DNA of 64,000 nt from Irpex lacteus (Eukaryota; Basidiomycota; Agaricomycetes; Polyporales; Irpicaceae). The position numbers and the translations under genes are program-made. Shown here piece after piece: positions 24,301 to 36,238 of this stretch. A model generated the notes under the pieces. That model had not been told where the DNA came from. It saw only the letters and a program-made list of their open reading frames with translations, and did no database searches. Each line of letters starts with the position of its first letter. Within the stretch, counting starts at the first letter, position 1. The stretch lies in the NCBI GenBank assembly GCA_001986395.2, contig MQVO02000026.1, positions 62,001 through 126,000 of the forward strand. The letters run 5' to 3'.

Positions 24301-26613
24301 CCCTATAGCTACGTCTTTGCCGGCAGTCGTTGGATCTCTGCTTCACATGGCGCTCATACTGGATCAAGCGCGCAAAGTTGTCCCCTCGGATGCTCTGCAG
24401 AAAGAGCAACGGTCAGTGGGAACTCGCGTTTTATAGCTTCAATGGCTGATTTTGGTAACTTAGACGTCTAGTCCAGGATATCTACCGCGTTCTCACTTCT
24501 CCAGCGCGTAATGAAGGCCTCCATCTCTCACTGGGTAGCGTGTTAGACCTCAGGGAACGCGACATCCAGGATGGCATCCAAACCATCCTTACCTGGATCC
24601 GCGGGACTGTGCTGCCTACACCAGATGTTTTGAGCTCTCCAGGAAGAGTGACCGATCTAATGAAAGCCTTCCTGCTCGTTTACGCATTGGGTGACGCGAC
24701 CCGGAACTCGTATTGCAGCCCACACACGTGCACGCAGGGACGCAGTCTGTATCTGTCTGGTAACTCGGAATTGGACAATATCCAGGAAAGCGTTCTAGAT
24801 ATGTTCAGTGGTGGCAAGCCTTGGTCACCTCAGCCTCTTTTGTGCCTGTTGAGGTACGTACTACGACCAATATCCGGAAAATGTACTTACTCTTTTTCAA
24901 ATTAGTACCGTCGTAGTCAGTCGATTACCGGTGAACATTGAAGTACTGATGTCGACAATCGATTTCGTAGCCGGGTGGCTGGCGCTTCTCTACACTCAGA
25001 GTATCGCCGGCAACGTCGTCGGCACGATACTGTCAAAGCGAGGTCTCCTTGTATATGGTCACGGTATCTCCACACCGAACGTGAAAAGCGATATCTACAT
25101 GGAATATTCAAGATGGCTTGTAATCATCCTCGCCCCTATTTTGCTGGAACTTCTCAATCCGAGACAAGGCAGAGATGGTGAGCACCGAGCTTCAAAATAT
25201 CCGTCAAGTCTATATTCACTGAGATGCCATGCCACGGAAAGCATTCATCTACTCGAAGCAAGCTCCTCTTCGGTCAACAGCAGAAGACAGGCATGTTTAC
25301 ATTTCAAGAGTGTACGTATCACATACCTTGGGTCTGGTGGCGATCTGATCTGTGTTATAGTTGCGAGGCAATGGTTTTGCGTAAGTGTACTGGGGTCACT
25401 ATTCTGCATACGAAAGGCTTGACCTCGTCTTAGTGGGACACAACATCCCCGTGCGTGACTTGCGCGAAGATATCTTGATCGCTATTACGTCCCTCCAGAA
25501 TAAAGCGAAACAATTCCCGAAGATCAACAAGGGGTATGTCCTCATGTACATACTCCTCGATTACGCACAGGTTCCTAATATGCTCTACGTAGATATGTCG
25601 GGGCCAAGACCTGGGCAGATCTGACGGCAGCCCTGCCAAGCGCTCTCCCACTTGTAGCCCTCGTTCAGACTTCGACGCTTTCATCAACAGGAAATCGAGC
25701 TGCTTACAGAGCCGTGCGTTCGGCCTTGCCCCTTGTAGAGCGACGGATCTCGGCGATGCCGAGTATCAGTAAGAGACCGATTACGATAGTTCAAAGACGT
25801 TCGGCCTTGACTTCAAGTACTCCAGCCAAGGGTGTGTAGTTTCTAGTCCGTCTCCTTTGGATGAGTATGCGTACTAATATGGCCGATTCAGTCGCATGCA
25901 ACACGCCCGAATTCCGCGCAGTACAAAGGCTCTCCAACGCTCTGAACTCAGAAATAGACTCTCAGCACCGTCTATTCGCCGCCATACGTATCCAAGACTT
26001 CTACCGCCAAACAGTCTCTCTTCGTCGCCCTATTACATATGGCAACCTGGCATTCCTCGTCAATGGCGCTTTCGCCGAATGCATAGCTCAGGTCGGCCAC
26101 GTCACCTGGCACGCTCGGCGCTATCGAATGGTCTTCTTGGGTGTCGTTCCACATGTGCTGGCATGCCTGGACGCTATGATCATGCAATTCGAGTATCTGA
26201 AGTCCGTCGCCGTGCAGCGCCTCAAGAATTGTCACCATTCGAAGTTGGAGGAGCTGGGGCACGCCGTTACCGCGATTCAGTACGCTATTATTTCTCCTCT
26301 CAGATGTTCAGGAATGGTCAACTTATATCCTTATAGCGACGACATGCAAGCTACCAGGGTCTTACGCAGTGACAAACTTGGGCCGACAACCTACGTTTAT
26401 CGCCTTCAGCGTTGGAAGGAATTCCGCGATTGCGTTCGAGAGATACCAAAGCTGATCGAGAAACTGCCCGCGAACGTTACTCGTGACATCAGAGCCGAAT
26501 GGTCTATCGTGAGGAAGGCGGTATTTCAGCCGGGAAAGAAGGACCTTGACTGGGCCGACGCGCGTGCCGGTGGGATGACCGGGTGGCCCAGCGCGAACGA
26601 GTGCAAGACATAG
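18394..26613 (+). CDS. UvrD-like superfamily I helicase, TRANK1-like
   Basis: A very large gene with twenty or more introns, estimated at about 2,000 residues. It encodes a protein with a UvrD/Rep-type helicase core inside long helical flanks, as in TRANK1-like fungal proteins. Motif I, GRSGTGKTT, is split by an intron at 20364-20424. Walker B is FVDEAQDNLL (21443-21472) and motif III is FWAGDTAQ (near 21570-21595). Before motif V comes CIIVRNDAARIEAL; motif V is TIYQSKGLEYDD (22246-22281) and continues in VIIYNFFEDS after an intron. Motif VI is LYVACTRARHNLWV (22600-22640). The helicase core is followed by TPR-like helical repeats (for example RNKGYEYFGRGYYDLARKAY). The chosen start is MANMKEVLYTQRAR; a longer start in the same frame is possible. 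The last exon (from about 25893) ends ANECKT at 26613. RNA or DNA substrate unknown. Confidence 0.82.
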
Positions 26614-26649
26614 CATACAACAATATTCTTGAGATCCTGAAGTACGATA

Positions 26650-26754
26650 TATATCATGCGCTATATGTACTATATCATGCGCTATATGTACTATATCATG
26701 CGCTATATGTACTATATCATGCGCTATATGTACTATATCATGCGCTATATGTAC
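26650..26754 (+). repeat. Minisatellite, five perfect 21-bp units
   Basis: Unit TATATCATGCGCTATATGTAC occurs five times without mismatch, starting 36 bases after the helicase stop codon and so probably in its 3' UTR. In the sense RNA each unit junction reads UGUACUAUA. Repeat-encoded peptides (HIAHDIV on the minus strand, ALYVLYH on the plus strand) are by-products of the 21-base period. Confidence 0.95.
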
Positions 26755-28321
26755 TATATTTTGCAAATATCTTGACAAATCTGTTCCGTTATACCCAAAT
26801 GCTGCATGCGTCAAAGGAGCCATCAAACGGAGGTTGTGATAAATTGCCTGGAAAGGGAATTGTCAGCGCCACTCCGCCACTCACGAGTCTTCTCCGTAGG
26901 CGCCGCAATGTGTTGCTATCGCCCTGGTTCGCAAATTGCTAACACATTCGAATCGCAGTTGAACTGAGAATCTAGATAATAAATATTGTGAATGTGGCAT
27001 ATCCAGCGGTACTCAGATCATGCGACATAGTGTGCTTCGTGCGGAACGGGCAACACGCGACGGTGCAGACTCCACATGCACGGCTTCGTCCGGAGGTATC
27101 TTGGCCCCAAAACGTCAAGAAAGCCGTCATTTCAGCAGCAAATCGACGGAACAGGTGCAGCTAGTTCCAGCAGGTGGTTCTTAAGGTTGACTCAATCGGC
27201 GTCTCGCAAAGGTATGACTAGGCTCAGCGAAAGGTGTCAAAGCATTCACCAGGGAGTTTGAAGGCTGACCTGCGGGGAATATAATTACTCAGTGCTCAGC
27301 ATGGCCGATTGTGTTAGCAAGCATAGCAGAAATATACCAGCTTCTCGGCCGCGACGTATACCACCGCGGTTTCAGGCAGAGCTGATCGATCTGCAATGTT
27401 GTGATCTAGCAGCGCAGTTGTCGACAGTTTATCATCATAGCAAAGGAAGCAGACGTACACAAGTCAAATGCGCATGAGCAACCGTGCGTGGAATGCCCTG
27501 TGGAAGACGGGAGGTCGTAGGCCAGACCGCATCTGACCGATCGAGCGTATGAATGAGGCTGCGCCTCATGTTTGTGTTTCATGAATTTCGTTTTGAGTTC
27601 ACGAATTCCGGCTCTTATCTCCTGATATTGGCGTCACCGAGTACAACAAAGAGAAATGTAAGCGTGAGGAAGGATACCTCAACACGAGCCCATAAGCGGT
27701 TGCACCTAGTAGCAATGCAGTAGTACTAGTACAAACTATGCAGAGGGCTAGATGCACCGTATTAACACTGGATACAAGAATCATAGCAACGGCCTACCTC
27801 GTGGTATATTACTAGGCTATATACCTCGCTTGTAACCTCTTTGTTGGTAAAATGAACGCCATTTGCGTGTGGTTTGGGCGCGGTGGCCTCGTGCCAGTAG
27901 TTGGAGATCGCCTATTCCTCGGAGCGCATTGGCTGCATGCCTCGAGATATACTGAGACTCCGCGGTACTCGTGGTACGGTGTATGCCAACAGTTGAACGA
28001 CCGAGTGGGCAGCCCTGGTATTACAAGTGAGTGATCCTGGTAAGAGCTCCGTGTTCACCTGAGGAGCCTGGGCTGGCTGCACAACTGCGGGCTCGTCCAA
28101 GACCTAAGCCCTAGGGTTTCAAATAAAACCTGCGAGGGCCATACGCTGTGGATTGGTGAGAGAATAATGAGAGATTGGGCCAGAGTGCGACGAGTGTGGA
28201 ACGCAGCGGGGTGTGAAGCGCGTTGGTGTCCAAATAAGCATAGCGGCCGTAGTCACTTGTCTCACCCCTACGACGACGTTCACGACCACGACGACGGCGA
28301 CGACGACCTCTTTTCTTGGCG
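26755..28321. other. Intergenic, helicase to ATG4
   Basis: About 1.5 kb without a supported gene. Only frames of up to about 120 codons are present, with no recognisable family. The right end, GC-richer with CGACGACG runs near 28270-28310, is probably the 5' UTR of ATG4. Confidence 0.5.
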
Positions 28322-31300
28322 ATGTCGAGCAGCAAACAATCCAGGCAGTCGCAGTCGCCCACGTCGCCGCCGTCCACACCCCATGGCTCGAAACTGCCCA
28401 AGTTCCTTCAGAAACAGAACAGAGACCGTTCCAAGTCCCTCATCGAAACTGCACCCAGCGCTGCTAGCTCGTCCTCCTCCATCTCAGACAGCATTAAGTC
28501 TGGCTCGGCGTTGAAGAGTTCGATAATACGAAAGTCTAGTAAGAAGCACCAGCAGAGTGCACCTCGCGATCGAGAAGAGCGGCGTCCCCAGTCGCAAGAT
28601 ACCCCAGATAGCCCCGACCTCGAGGAACTCGACGAAGAGCAGATATCACGGCAGGAAGGGATGGATGAAACTCCTGTCATTGTTGAGCCTCCTGCCATAC
28701 CACGTCCAAGACCACGTTCAGACCGCCCCCTCTCAGACAACTACTCTGCCGTCGCTTACCACCCTTCTTCTTCTCCCTCCTCGTCCCGCCTGTCTGAAAT
28801 CCCCAGCAGACTGTCTGGCTGGTTCTCACACGCATTCACGCCGTCGACAACTGACTTGTCACTACCTACGCTTCTCTCACAACAACATCTCGCGGCGGTT
28901 GCAGCAGGATCGCCAAAGAAGACCTCTGCTTTGCTAACTGTCGCAAAACACGGTAAGGGACACCTCGACAAAGCCATGCGTTATCTTCTCGACAGCGATG
29001 CTACACCCGACAAGTGCTCTGATCCTATCTGGCTACTCGGTGTCGAGCACCCTGGCTACGAACCAGATGCTGCTGCTACTTCCTCTCAGACGTCGCTCGG
29101 CCGACGAAGTTCAGTCGAATCATCCCGTCGCTCCCCATCTTCTTTCCGTTCATCTACGTCTACATCCGCATCACCCATCGCCATACCTGGCGCAGATCCT
29201 TCTCTGTCTCAATCACAACCCGCTTCATCGTCTTCAACCAAAGATAAAGATCCCAGCCGAAATTGGCCGCCCGTGTTCTATGCTGATTACACCTCTCGGA
29301 TATGGCTCACATATCGCTCTCAGTTCATTCCCATTCGCGACATCACACTCGAAGAGCTTGATGCAGCTCCACCCGACTCAGTGATTCTCAGTGCCAGCCC
29401 GCAACCCAAGAAGTGGAACTGGCCGTTAGGCGGAGAAAAGTGTTGGACGAGTGACGCAGGGTGGGGTTGTATGCTGAGAACGGGGCAGTCGTTGCTTGCT
29501 AATGCGCTGCTCCATGTTCACTTGGGTCGAGGTGCGTCGTATATCGCGGAGTTGAAAGCTCCCAAGCCAGGTTGATAACGCTGATCTTCTGCAGATTGGC
29601 GAAAGCCTCCCTACCCACTCTACACTTCCGACTACGCAAGCTACGTCCAAATCATTACGTGGTTCCTGGACGAACCAACATGTCCTTTCAGCGTTCATCG
29701 CATGGCTTTGGTCGGAAAGCAACTCGGTACGAAGGTCGGGCAGTGGTTCGGGCCTAGCGTCGCGGCAGGCGCGATAAAGTGCGTCATATCTTCCACTGGC
29801 AAACTCTTACTGAATACTGTGCAGGAAACTGGTCCATGCTTTCCCAGAAGCAGGCTTGGGAATCTATATTGCGTCTGATGGGGGAATGATCTATGAATCC
29901 GAAGTCATTGCTTCTTCACATGCTGGCATTGGCTCTCCCCGGAAACACGTACGAAAGGTCTGGGGTGAACGCCCGGTCCTGATCTTGATAGGCCATCGTT
30001 TGGGCATCGACGGTGTGAACCCCCTATACTACAACTTCATCAAGGTTCGTCGTAGCACGGCAGCTCGTTCTCGTGACTGACCTCGTTTATCGCTCACAGA
30101 CCCTGTACACCTGGCCGCAGTCGGTTGGCATTGCCGGTGGACGCCCATCGTCCTCCTATTATTTTGTTGGCTCTCAAGCTGACAATCTCTTCTACCTGGA
30201 CCCTCATCACGCACGACCAGCTATACCTCTACGACCCCCACCGAGTGACATATCAATCAACACTCCCACCACTCCACCTCCCCGATCCAGACAAACCTCT
30301 CCTGAACCAGCCTCGGATCGCGAGAAGGAGAAGTCCCCTCGCACACCTGCCCGACATACCCGTTCTCCTACATCCCCTGCATCCGTACGCTCGGCATCCT
30401 CCTTCTCCCATCGCGGTATCGTTCCCCCTTCCCCGCTTCAACAACAAATCTCCACTTCATCGACTGCAACTGCTGATTCGTATGTCACCACTGCGACTTC
30501 GCAGTCTTCTCACTCAAACACAAACTCACATCTCCGATGGCACTCGTCCAGTATTCCGGATGACTCTGAGATGGACTCTCGTGAGCTGAGTGTCAACGGA
30601 GAAGAGCTTGACCCCATTCAGAGGCACTACATCACGGCGTACTCTGCAGCTGAACTGAGAACGTTCCATTGCGACCGAGTCAGGAAGATGCCGCTCTCTG
30701 GTCTTGACCCGAGTATGTTGATCGGCTTCCTATGCAAAGACGAGTCGGACTGGCGGGACTTGAAAGCACGCATCACTGAGGTGAGCTCCAACTGACATTG
30801 GCTTCTTTTTACGCCATAGCTGACATTTATGCGTAGCTGAATCGCCAAGCACCCAAAGGCACGGTGTTGCACATCCAGGACGAACCGCCAAATTGGAACT
30901 CTGACCTCGAAGCAGGCATGGAGAGCATATCAGAGCCTGACATCGATCTTCCCGAGGAGGACGACGAATTCTCCGACGCCCAAGAGGACCTTCGTTCCGC
31001 CTCTGCTTCTCCCGACACCAGTCTCCCGAGTACTAACTCTAAGACAGATGAGGACGACACAGAGGAAGATCCTCTCGATCCTGTTACGCAGGGTATGTCG
31101 AAGATCTCCTTCAAGAACATCCGGGCACCGGGCCACATGCAGAAAGCACCTAGCACAAGTACCACAGGTAGCTCTGCGACGGATTCCCTCGACTTCGAGG
31201 ACGAAGAAGACGAAGAATGGCTCGCACCTGAGGTGTTCACTCCCCAACCGGAGTACGGAATCCTCACGCCTGTCATCGAGCCGCCTACACTCGAGGAGTC

Positions 31301-31577
31301 GCAAATCACCGTGACGCGAGGGTCTGGCGACCACTCGCCCGGTGGGGAGGCGGATCTGGAGAAGAGGAAGAGGAAGTCGAAGAAGAAGGGCAAGGACGCT
31401 GCGGTGCCTGTGCAGTTTCCGTTCCCTGCGACTGCTGGCGAGGAGGAGGAGATGAAGAACAGTGGTGGTGGGGGCAAGCGTGTCCCGCAGATGCGCACGC
31501 AGAAGGCGAGGGACGGCGGGCGCACGCAGAGTGGCGGTGTGCGTGGGATACCGACGGACGATTTTGACGATTTCTGA
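28322..31577 (+). CDS. ATG4: Autophagy cysteine protease ATG4 (peptidase C54)
   Basis: Cleaves the C-terminus of ATG8 and removes it from lipid during autophagosome formation in the cytosol. Five exons; introns are 29532-29594, about 29777-29824, about 30044-30100 and about 30781-30837, all GT-AG with frame restored. The protease domain begins at [14 protein letters not shown]. The nucleophile is the Cys in [11 protein letters not shown] (codon 383, 29468-29470). The Asp-His pair lies in [10 protein letters not shown] (near 30200). The second half of the domain resumes at [20 protein letters not shown]. The start [13 protein letters not shown] at 28322 is the first ATG. The predicted protein is about 1,000 residues, roughly twice yeast or animal ATG4. 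The excess is a Ser-rich N-terminus, a Ser/Pro-rich insert of about 110 residues after the DPH motif, and an acidic then Lys-rich C-terminal tail. Confidence 0.95.
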
Positions 31578-32231
31578 GACGTTCGTCCTGTCCTTATCCT
31601 TATAAATCACCCGTTTGTCGACCAATGCTGTTCCTTCTTGATGTCGTTGTTGTTTATTATCTGGAGCCAGCTGCTTTCTCTCACCTCATGCCATGCCATC
31701 TGGTGATGCCTTAACTAATAGCTCGTGTATTTCTCCCCAAATTTGCCACCCTCTGTGTGGCGTGTATTCTCTGTGCTTGTATGAAGGTGTTTTTGTTTCT
31801 TGTTGCTCTTCAGACCTTCATCTCGACACTTTGTACGCTTACTACATACGAGCTGTGGAAGCGCTGCTGTATCCTGCTCTACTTCGGATTGTAGGTAAAT
31901 ACACCGAATTTGATACCCCCACATCACTGTCTTCTCTTCCGATACAACTGGTTATCGTCTCCTTCAAAGCGACAGTTTGCGCCTTCTCCCGTACCCATGC
32001 GCCATCGCTAAGTGTACTAGACTGAACATGATCACTGGCTCAGTTCACGGATTAACACGTTGTCAAAATCACTTTTGGAACATACCTGCACAGATCGATA
32101 TCGGCCATTCTCAAAGGGATACGCGACACCTGAGGGGGGTCGAATCAACCTAGTGACAAACGTAACCATTCGGACACATCAGTGCGGGGGAATGAAGCAA
32201 ACCGCTGGCTGGCCGTGACATTGTCATTTTC
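31578..32231. other. Convergent 3' flanks, ATG4 and F-box gene
   Basis: The two genes converge here. It is AT-richer than the flanking exons. A 110-codon plus frame (31693-32025) has no recognisable family and is probably UTR. Confidence 0.5.
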
Positions 32232-34268
32232 TCAGTCCGAGTCCGAGTCATCAGGGTCACTTGTACCATCGCTCGAAGACTCGAGTTCGTCGCTGTCGCT
32301 GTCATCCGAGTCATCAGACTGTCTACTTCCCGTGCCTTTGCTTAAGATCACTTCCACCTCTGCCGCCACCTCATGGAGTGGGAGCTCGTACGTGCGAAGG
32401 TCTGCATCCCCATCATCAGTGGCACAAACATCCAGCTCGAGATATTTGAGCGATGTCGTGTGCCCTGAGCGGGAAGCAAGACAATCACGGATGACTTGGA
32501 CATACTGCTGGGTGAGTTCAACCAGAGTCGTAGCTGGGTCAAGCTGAGCCCATAGAACGAGAGAATCCGCAACGTATTCTCCTCTGCGAGCCCACATCTT
32601 TTCGAATTTCAACGACAGATGGGTCAGTGCTGGTAACATTGGGATCTGCTCGTCATCGATTCGGAGGGAATGGGGTAGGTTGGTATTGCTATTCCCAGCA
32701 GCGAGCAGAGGCACGCAATGAATGATTGCCGTATGGACGATATGTAGGACCTTCGCGGTAGAACAACACTTGTATATGTGTCGCCATAGGTCGGCGGATA
32801 TGACCTCGATACCGGCTATTATGGCATTATCAATGTCGCTCGAGGACAGAAGAGTTTCCACGTTGTCGAGGGGGAGCGCGCCAATGAGACTTTTGAGATC
32901 AGCAAAGTGCTCCCGTTGGGCACTTTCGATCATGTCGCCACCGAGACGACTGACTGCAAAGGAAAATAATGGTCTTGAAGTGGACGCCGATTCATCGGTG
33001 TGCGTATCCTGGATATTTGCGTCGAGATACGCCTTGATGGACCAGGTGTACATGTTTACTTCTATGTCAAGTCCCAAGATATTATGCCGGTCCGAGCGTT
33101 GAGCGTAAGAGGCGAAAAATTCCACCATCCATCGGTAGGACTTCATGGTGACAGAGTCTGCTTCCCCATCGCTTGATCTCGTGCCAGAAGACAGTTCAAC
33201 ATTGAGACTCTCAAGTTGTGGTATATCGAGTGCGGCGAGGAACATAGCACAGCGGTGACAATGATCCTCGATACGGATCTCTCGCAAGCTGGGCATCGAG
33301 ATCTTGCCAGCGCGGCCTTGCCAGAGCATTGCTTCTATGTCCGAGCAAGATGGTAAAGCATTATACAGACGGAGAGTCTGGAGAAGCGGAAATCTCTGAA
33401 GACATCCCCATACATGATCCATTGACGGGTGGGTCATATCCCTAGGAATGTCTGCATCCCCAGTTGCGGGATCGGGCCAAGCAGCTTCTATTCGCACTGC
33501 TGAGTCTCGAGAGAAGGGGTACGAGATGTGAAGATGTGTTAGATGAGGGAAGTGTGCGGTTGCCCACGGAAAGCACAACCTAGAGACAACCAGTCGATAC
33601 AGGCGAGGAGCCGTTGCGGAGGTGAACCATGATGTCGGTAGGAAGAGCAACGTGGGTGTACGAGCGTCGATGTTGATGGCTTCGAGTTGTGGTGCTAGAC
33701 CTGTTAGCAACGTTCGCAACGAGCCTAGCACTGGCGATGACATGAGCTCAATCTCGATAGAACGAAGTCTTGTAAGATGGTGCGGTGCCTCTACGAAAAG
33801 AGTGTTGATCTTTTGATCTTCTCTCGTACCCATGCGCCATGGCAGTAGAGTAAGTGCGAGAGGCGTGCTATCTGAGCGACGAAGCCACTCCGATAGCCAA
33901 CGTGTGCAACGCGCTTCGCATCGTATGTCCGACCATAGTTCTCCGGAGCTGAGGGCAACCTCTCTGAGCTGGCGGCAGACGTGCGTGATATACACCCACC
34001 CAAGAGAGTCACTTTGAGACGACTCTGCGATGGATAAATCATCGCGGTAGGTATCAAACATGCCTATTGGTGGGTAGATGATGCGAAGATGCTTGATCAC
34101 CAAGCAGAGCAGTTCAGGAGGCAGCTTGAATATGCATTGAGAGGCGTTGTGTCTCGAACGAGATTCAAGTGACGAATCGATGTACACAGACGCAGGCTCG
34201 CTTCCTAGAAGAGCATATTCGCCGCTGCGAGGGTGCTCCGAGCCAGCGGACCTAGATTCTAGTTCCAT
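32232..34268 (-). CDS. F-box-like protein, leucine-rich C-terminus
   Basis: Probable substrate-recognition subunit of an SCF ubiquitin ligase; target unknown. Single long open frame. The start MELESRSAGSEHP (ATG at 34268) is preferred because an upstream GTAAGT...CTAAC...TAG intron in the 5' leader ends two bases before it. The F-box-like motif is FKLPPELLCLVIKHLRIIYP, continuing after an insertion as WVYITHVCRQLREVALSSGE (residues about 45-105). The remainder has irregular leucine-rich segments (LRSIEIELMSSPVLGSLRTL, LQTLRLYNALPS, MPSLREIRIEDH), as in the large agaricomycete F-box/LRR family. The C-terminus is a low-complexity Ser/Asp tail (SDDSDDSDSDELESSSDG). Confidence 0.85.
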   Translation of the reverse strand: MELESRSAGSEHPRSGEYALLGSEPASVYIDSSLESRSRHNASQCIFKLPPELLCLVIKHLRIIYPPIGMFDTYRDDLSIAESSQSDSLGWVYITHVCRQLREVALSSGELWSDIRCEARCTRWLSEWLRRSDSTPLALTLLPWRMGTREDQKINTLFVEAPHHLTRLRSIEIELMSSPVLGSLRTLLTGLAPQLEAINIDARTPTLLFLPTSWFTSATAPRLYRLVVSRLCFPWATAHFPHLTHLHISYPFSRDSAVRIEAAWPDPATGDADIPRDMTHPSMDHVWGCLQRFPLLQTLRLYNALPSCSDIEAMLWQGRAGKISMPSLREIRIEDHCHRCAMFLAALDIPQLESLNVELSSGTRSSDGEADSVTMKSYRWMVEFFASYAQRSDRHNILGLDIEVNMYTWSIKAYLDANIQDTHTDESASTSRPLFSFAVSRLGGDMIESAQREHFADLKSLIGALPLDNVETLLSSSDIDNAIIAGIEVISADLWRHIYKCCSTAKVLHIVHTAIIHCVPLLAAGNSNTNLPHSLRIDDEQIPMLPALTHLSLKFEKMWARRGEYVADSLVLWAQLDPATTLVELTQQYVQVIRDCLASRSGHTTSLKYLELDVCATDDGDADLRTYELPLHEVAAEVEVILSKGTGSRQSDDSDDSDSDELESSSDGTSDPDDSDSD

Positions 34269-34730
34269 ATCTAGTACGTATATAGTGAGAACAGATGTTA
34301 GAGCTCGCAGCAACGTGAGGGCTGATCGACTTACTGACGAATGTAGTGTTAATTGAGAGCACTATGATGACACCGCACGGTGTTCGAGAAGGCTGTTGAA
34401 GTACAACTTACCAAGCTTCGAGTTGTCTAGTTGAAAGTTGACCTTTGGCCGACGTTCAACTTCAAGTTGAATGACTCGGGAGAGCCTGAGGGATGTTGAT
34501 CATCGATTGACATTATATTGACACGTGCACCCGTGGGCGCCCAGGTCGTGTATACGTTCACAGTTTGGAATATGAAGTTAGGGTAGCGGTACATGCTATT
34601 GCTGTAGAATAGAGGAAGAGATAAATTAAAATAAACGCGCAGGAAAGTCCGATAAGTCATACGAATGCGAGTCAATCGTCTATGAGTACGGACATATGCA
34701 CAATAACCCTATCCAGGGAAGCTGTCATGA
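34269..34730. other. Intergenic, F-box leader to Rab 3' end
   Basis: Contains the 5' leader intron of the minus-strand F-box gene (about 34271-34334), then AT-rich sequence leading to the 3' end of the Rab-like gene. No other feature seen. Confidence 0.5.
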
Positions 34731-36238
34731 TCATGACCCACAACACGTCGAGGCGTTCCACCGCCGACTCTCATTCTGCAAACGAATCGTCCCATCGATG
34801 CTCGCCTCCGCCATATGCAACGTCCGCGCCTCTACGATCTCCTCGTACTCCCACCGCGACACGACCCGTTTTGCGACGTACTCGAATACGTCTGCAACGC
34901 CTTCCCCCGTCTTGGCTGACGTGAAGAATAGTTTGGTCCCTTGCTCTGGTAGAGGCAGAGCGGGTAAGCCGCTTGGGGGCTCTGGGGTGGTACATGCGGT
35001 TTCAGCGGCTGTGTCGTGGTTCCTGACGAATAGACTTGGGGTGATAGTTTGCGCTTCTGATAGCGTTGAAGACATAGAGCGTTGCCGCCGTAGGGATTGG
35101 ACTGGTGAATGACTTCGCGAACGGGTCAGTTCCAGCGAGGAGAGATTCGTTCTGGAGGAGAAGGCGGATCGAGGGACGGGAGAGGAGCGTGCAGACTCGA
35201 AGGTGTCGAATACAGATGAACGAGGGGTGTGATATTCGGATAGACTATGGGTGGTGGTCATGGTGCCCATTGTGCCTGAATGCCAAAGAGCGGAACGGGT
35301 ACGTGACCGTGACCGTGAGTCTTTCCGTCGATGGTGGTGGTGATAGATGGAGATATCAATTGAGTGTGTTTGCGGTGAGGGGCCGGTGAGGTGCACGGTC
35401 AGATCTGAGTCGCTGGATGCTGCTGTGTGGTATGAAGGACCTGCAGTAGCTAGCTCTGGAGGTATGGAGGTGAAGGAGGAAGCTGTGGACGGTGGAGGAA
35501 TAAGTCCGTCGATAAATTGCATAGCTTGCTCAACGCCGACTCTTGGGCTGCTACCCTCAGATCTACCGTTCGGCAAAGTGACATCAATCTTGTTTCCCAC
35601 AAAGACGCAGCAGAACTTATCCACTTGGTCTTCTGGCACCGGCGCACGATCTTTGAAGTCATTCCACCATTTGATGAGAGCTTCAAGTGACGACGGTTGA
35701 TTGACGTCAAACATTAGGAGCACCGCATCTGCTCCTCTGAAGAAAGCGGACGATAGACTTGAGAATCGTTCTTGACCAGCCGTATCCTGTAGTATAGACA
35801 TAATGAGCACAAGCAACATGGAGTCTGAAGGTGATCGTATGTAAGACGTGAGGAAACAGGTCGTACGACGTGAACCAACTTTTGCAGGGTCGTAATGCAT
35901 AGAAGCATGGCCCATGTGCTGAGTGCAAAATTGGGGCTTCTACTCACCCATATCTGCAGTGTCACTTTCTCCTCCGGTCTCGCATAATGTGGTATACTCT
36001 TCGTGATAAAGTCCGCGCCGATCGTTGCTCTGTATCCCGTTGTAAACCGTCCAGAGATGTACTGCACAACCCAGATTCAAGTGTCGTGTATGCCAGAGGA
36101 AGTTGAAGTTGATGATACCGGAAAGCGAGTTCAGCTAAGCGGAAGCATCGCTTGCAAGCTTGGGCAACGGACCTGGTTGCGGAGACTGGTCTTGCCAACG
36201 CCAGACGCGCCGATGACAACGACTTTAACGGTACGCAT
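34731..36238 (-). CDS. Rab7-like small GTPase with large insertion
   Basis: Small GTPase of the Rab family, closest in wording to Rab7/Ypt7, which acts in late endosome-vacuole fusion. Three exons; it starts MRTVKVVVIGASGVGKTS (ATG at 36238). G1 is GASGVGKTS. After an intron comes the switch I/G2 region GRFTTGYRATIGADFITKS. After a second intron (about 35800-35949), G3 is DTAGQERF followed by RGADAVLLMFDVN. G4 is GNKID and G5 is FTSAKTGEG. The C-terminus ends in CCGS, compatible with Rab double geranylgeranylation. G4 and G5, normally about 30 residues apart, are here separated by more than 200 residues of Ser/Arg/Thr-rich sequence with a HHHHRR stretch. All nucleotide-binding boxes are intact, so it should bind GTP. 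Whether it is the sole Ypt7 or an extra paralogue cannot be told. Confidence 0.88.

Noticed and set aside
26362..26826. Minus-strand frame with HIAHDIV repeats
   Set aside because: It arises from the 21-bp minisatellite, a multiple of three, and overlaps the helicase last exon antisense; no independent coding signal.
30827..31625. Two minus-strand frames of over 230 codons
   Set aside because: They are antisense to the low-complexity ATG4 tail, whose biased codons keep the opposite frames open.
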